Assembly (NCBI GenBank): GCA_028554755.1
Contig: JAPTOF010000015.1
Coordinates: forward strand, 12,163,501 to 12,227,500
Origin: Cordia subcordata
Lineage: Eukaryota; Streptophyta; Magnoliopsida; Boraginales; Cordiaceae
Direction: 5' to 3'
Length of the DNA: 64,000 bases
The stretch's first letter is position 1; the number at the start of each line of letters is the position of its first letter. The position numbers were made by a program, and so were the translations under genes. The notes under the pieces are model-generated. The model saw only the letters and a program-made list of their open reading frames with translations. It searched no databases and was not told where the DNA came from. Positions 61,155 to 64,000 of the stretch are shown here, in pieces.

Positions 61155-61624
61155 GGGTCTGTTTGGACAGCACAGTATAATTATTAGACAGTATAATTAC
61201 TAAGATAGTAATATTACAACATAGTAATTAACCAGTAACTTAAATCATAAAACGTGTTTAGTTACGACAGTGTAATTACATATTAATTTTGTATGACATG
61301 TTTGGTAGCACAGATGGTAATTATGCAGTTAAATAATTTAATTTTTAAAATAAATATTTATTTTTAAGATTTATATTAATACTAACAAATTTAAAAATGT
61401 TATTTGCTAAAAATATTTAAAATAAAATATTATTTATTATAAAAATAAATATGACTTAGTAAAAATATAAAATTATATAAAAATAAATGAAATTAAAAAT
61501 TATCTACTACTAATATTTTTTAAAAATATTTGTTTATATTTATATTTATATATTTATATTTACTTATTTATTTTATATTGTTTAAATTTATTTATTTTTA
61601 TTATTTATTATAGTGAAGCATGTC

Positions 61625-61655
<31 letters not shown>

Positions 61656-61810
61656 CTCTTATGAGAATTGGATAATGTAATTGAGGAGGTTCAATTACAC
61701 CTAATTTACCTCTAACCAAGTAATTACCTGGTTCAATAAACACGTCTAATTGTATAATTACTCCCAAGGACATTCAATTCCAATTACAAGGTGCCTTTTC
61801 AAACGCACCC
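61155..61810. mobile_element. MITE inserted in the hAT transposase fossil
   Basis: The ends GGGTCTGTTTGGACAG and, on the minus strand, GGGTGCGTTTGAAAAG are inverted repeats. The interior is AT-rich with GTAATTAC-like palindromes and a (TA)n run at 61627-61651. The transposase reading resumes after it (GTTACTGTGGATAAG, V-T-V-D-K). The target duplication is unclear. Confidence 0.65.
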
Positions 61811-61881
61811 AAAGAGTTACTGTGGATAAGTGTTCTGGGAATCTAGATTGACATCTTTTGATATTCAAAAAAAATATATAT

Positions 61882-62065
61882 TGTAAGTGCTTCTATAATT
61901 CAGACAACTAATGGTATCTAAAGAAGCAGATTTAGGAGAATAAAGAGAGATATATTTGCATTAGACTTTCAGCTATATAAATACACAACAAGATAAGAGA
62001 TTACAATGAATTTAAAAGAGTATCCTAGTTACAACAAATGAGTCTAGGATTACGTATTATCATCA
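61882..62065 (-). repeat. 3' LTR of Ale/Retrofit-like element (~184 bp)
   Basis: On the minus strand runs TGATGATAATACG to GCACTTACA. Its short length fits the lineage. The partner LTR is outside the window, so the boundaries are provisional. Confidence 0.5.
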
Positions 62066-64000
62066 GATTCTTTTTTCAAAAGTCTTTGAGAAGTTATCTG
62101 CTTATCGTGCCTCCGCAAGAAGGTGGAACCATCGGTGACATCTATCTTGGATCACAACATCTGAAATCTAGACTTGTCCAGTGATTTTGTCAAAGCATCT
62201 GCTAATTGATTTGTAGTAGATATGTGCGCTACTTGCAATTCACCATTAACAATTTTTTATCGAACAAAATGATAATCCAATGCGATGTGTTTCATCCTTG
62301 AGTGAAACACTGGATTGGCACAAAGAAATGTTGCACCAATGTTATCACATAGCAAACAAGGTTGGCACACAGTCTTGACATGTAATTCACCTAGCAAATT
62401 TTTTAACCAGCAAAGTTCAGCAGTTGTTGACACCACAGCTCAGTGTTCTGCTTCTATGGATGAGCGAGCTACAACTTTTTGTTTTCGTGAGCTCCATGAA
62501 ACTGGATTATTTCCTAAGAAGATGACATAGACCGATATGGATGCATAGTCATCTTTATTTCCTGCCCAATCAGTGTTCGAATAGGTTGTCAACGAAAGAT
62601 CATTCGTTTTCCCAATAAATAGGCCATAATAAACTGTATGCTTGAGATATCGCAACAAACGTTTTGCTCCTGTCCAATGAGGGAGACGTCGACAATGCAT
62701 GAACTAAGCAAGTTTGTTGACTATATGTGCAATATCTGGGCGTGTGAGAGACAGATATTGTAGGCTGCCACTAAGACTTCTGTAGCTTTTTGCATTTTCA
62801 AAAAAATGACCATTACCAACAATAAGTTTTGCTGAAGTACTTGCCGGCGTGGAAGACTCCTTGGCACCACCCATGTAAAATTTTTCAAGGATATCAAGCG
62901 TGTACTTATGCTGCACACGAAAAAGACCAGAAGAATATCTAATGGCTTCCAGACCAAGAAAATATGACAATGCCCCAAGATCTTTAATAGAGAATCTTCT
63001 TGCTAAAGTATCAATAAGCAACCTGTTAAACTGAGAAGAATTTCTGGTGACAGGAAGATCATCCACATAAACCAAGACATAAGCTAGTATGTCGCCTTTA
63101 TAATAGACAAACAACCTAGTGTCAGACTTGGCATTAATAAAGCCAAGAGATAAAATAAAATTTTTAAGTTCCATGAACCAGGCTCTAGGTGCTTGTTTGA
63201 GACCATATAAAGATTTTTTCAATCTGTAGACATAAGTCGTTTTGTTCAAATCAGAAAAACCTAGAGGCTGGGACATGAACACTTCTTCTGTGAGATGACC
63301 ATGTAGAAAAGTGTTATTAACATCCCATTGATTAACCTGCCAATCACGAGACACAAGAATTGTTAATACGATTCCTATAGTAGTAGGTTTTACAATAGGA
63401 CGTCTCATTGTAGTCTAATCCCGGACGTTGATGGAAGCCCTTGGCCACTAGACGCGCCTTGTAACGCTCAATACTACCGTCAGGATGTCTTTTCACACAA
63501 AACACCCACTTGCAACCTATGACATTTTGATCAGGTTGCCAAGGAACTAGTTCCTATGTCTTATATTTATCTAATGCTGCTAACTCATCTCACATGGCAT
63601 CCAACCAGTGTTCATTTTGCTTTGCCTGTTAATAGACCGAGGTTTAATAGAGGAAGGAAGTGGATGAATGGTGGCATTAAGAGTGAAAATTTTCTTTGGA
63701 CAAAAAACGTTATTTTTTGACCTGGTTTGCATGGGATGAAGATTACGTGCTAGGACAGTTGGGGTTATAGAATGATCAACCATAGTAGATAGGTGTTGAT
63801 TAGAAGTATCTTGAGTCTGTAGAGAAAGAGAAGGCAGACGAGATGAACCTTGAATAGGAGAATAGGAAGTGTCGTCTAGATACATGGAGAAGGACGAAGG
63901 ACATGAGCTTGCTTTCGAATCCTGAGTGGATGCATAAGGTAGTGTTGAATTTGATAGAGGAGTCTCTGCTAAATGATCGACAAATGGCAAATGAGAGGAT
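62050..64000 (-). pseudogene. pol: pol (IN tail-RT-RH) of Ale/Retrofit-like copia, decayed, partial
   Basis: From the window edge downward: a serine/proline-rich linker between integrase and RT (63990-63580, with HPMQTRSKNN); RT start with [19 protein letters not shown] and GLDYNET (about 63560-63420); the RT body 63408-62704 with QWDVNNTFLHG, YGLKQAPRAW and an intact YVDD followed by LPVT; TRPDIAHIVNKLA; and RNase H 62700-62050 with [26 protein letters not shown] and QLADALTKSL. Stops interrupt it at about 63560, 62701, 62437 and in the tail (after HFVR), and there is a frame change near 63410. The final TAA at 62052-62050 falls inside the LTR. Confidence 0.88.

Larger units (their letters stand above)
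59717..61881 (+). mobile_element. Fossil hAT element (TTF-type transposase), interrupted
   Basis: Begins around AGTGGCAAAGCCAGTCTATA and GGGGGTGCAATTGCC, a text typical of the start of TTF/MYM-type hAT elements in plants. It contains the transposase fragments at 60421-61154 and 61811-61881. A MITE (61155-61810) and then a copia LTR (from 61882) interrupt it. The far end is not in view. Confidence 0.6.
61882..64000 (-). mobile_element. Ty1/copia element, Ale/Retrofit-like, runs off window
   Basis: A minus-strand pol with a short 3' LTR at its downstream end. Wording ([39 protein letters not shown]) is that of the Ale/Retrofit lineage. Gag, protease, most of integrase and the 5' LTR are beyond 64000. 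Confidence 0.85.

Overview
The window looks like repeat-rich nuclear DNA of a eudicot plant. It is AT-rich and has one intron-containing host gene. Nearly everything else is plant transposon sequence: Ty1/copia elements with initiator-tRNA-Met primer sites, a Ty3/gypsy derivative, TRIMs, MITEs, a SINE, solo LTRs and hAT debris. I saw no rRNA or tRNA gene, no CRISPR array and no bacterial-type operon. The species cannot be named from the sequence alone.

Layout. 1-5119: degraded Tork/TNT1-type copia element, plus strand, whose 5' LTR is cut by the window edge. 6503-10987: the only host gene, on the minus strand, a WAT1-related (EamA/DMT, MtN21-type) transporter. I rebuilt seven exons with GT-AG junctions that give 353 aa; its introns hold microsatellites, a MITE-like block and a SINE-like remnant. 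11849-12863: Mutator-like MITE with an exact 10-bp target duplication. 13331-14384: TIR element split by a solo LTR. 15078-21405: non-coding gypsy-like (LARD-type) element with minisatellites before its 3' LTR. 21851-22718: Helitron-like block. 22.7-29.9 kb: AT-rich sequence with tandem duplications and minisatellites. 29964-31051 and 32464-32703: Tourist/Harbinger-like MITEs. 32.7-36.9 kb: four copies of a 250-265 bp TRIM family, with ~110-bp MITEs in or near them, and a hAT-type MITE at 34358-35418. A fifth TRIM lies at 48889-49261. 38111-48045: SIRE-lineage copia element with two LTRs of about 1.32 kb, a broken gag-pol, and a third ORF resembling the 'putative plant transposon protein' family. 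50405-50657: SINE with 15-bp target duplications. 50749-51255: second solo LTR of the family seen at 13659. 52686-55908: small non-autonomous copia element. 59717-64000: fossil hAT transposase interrupted by a MITE and by a minus-strand Ale/Retrofit-type copia element that runs off the window.

Functionally the window is one predicted membrane-transporter gene within nested transposon insertions. The exact target-site duplications I found (GTTCT, TGATC, CATTA, TATAT, TCTTA, a 10-mer and a 15-mer) are the firmest structural evidence. None of the retroelement polyproteins is intact. The least expected items are the TRIM/MITE nest, the PTP-like third ORF of the SIRE element, a 16-bp palindrome repeated through that element, and a dense TTGAC array in the leader of the first copia element.
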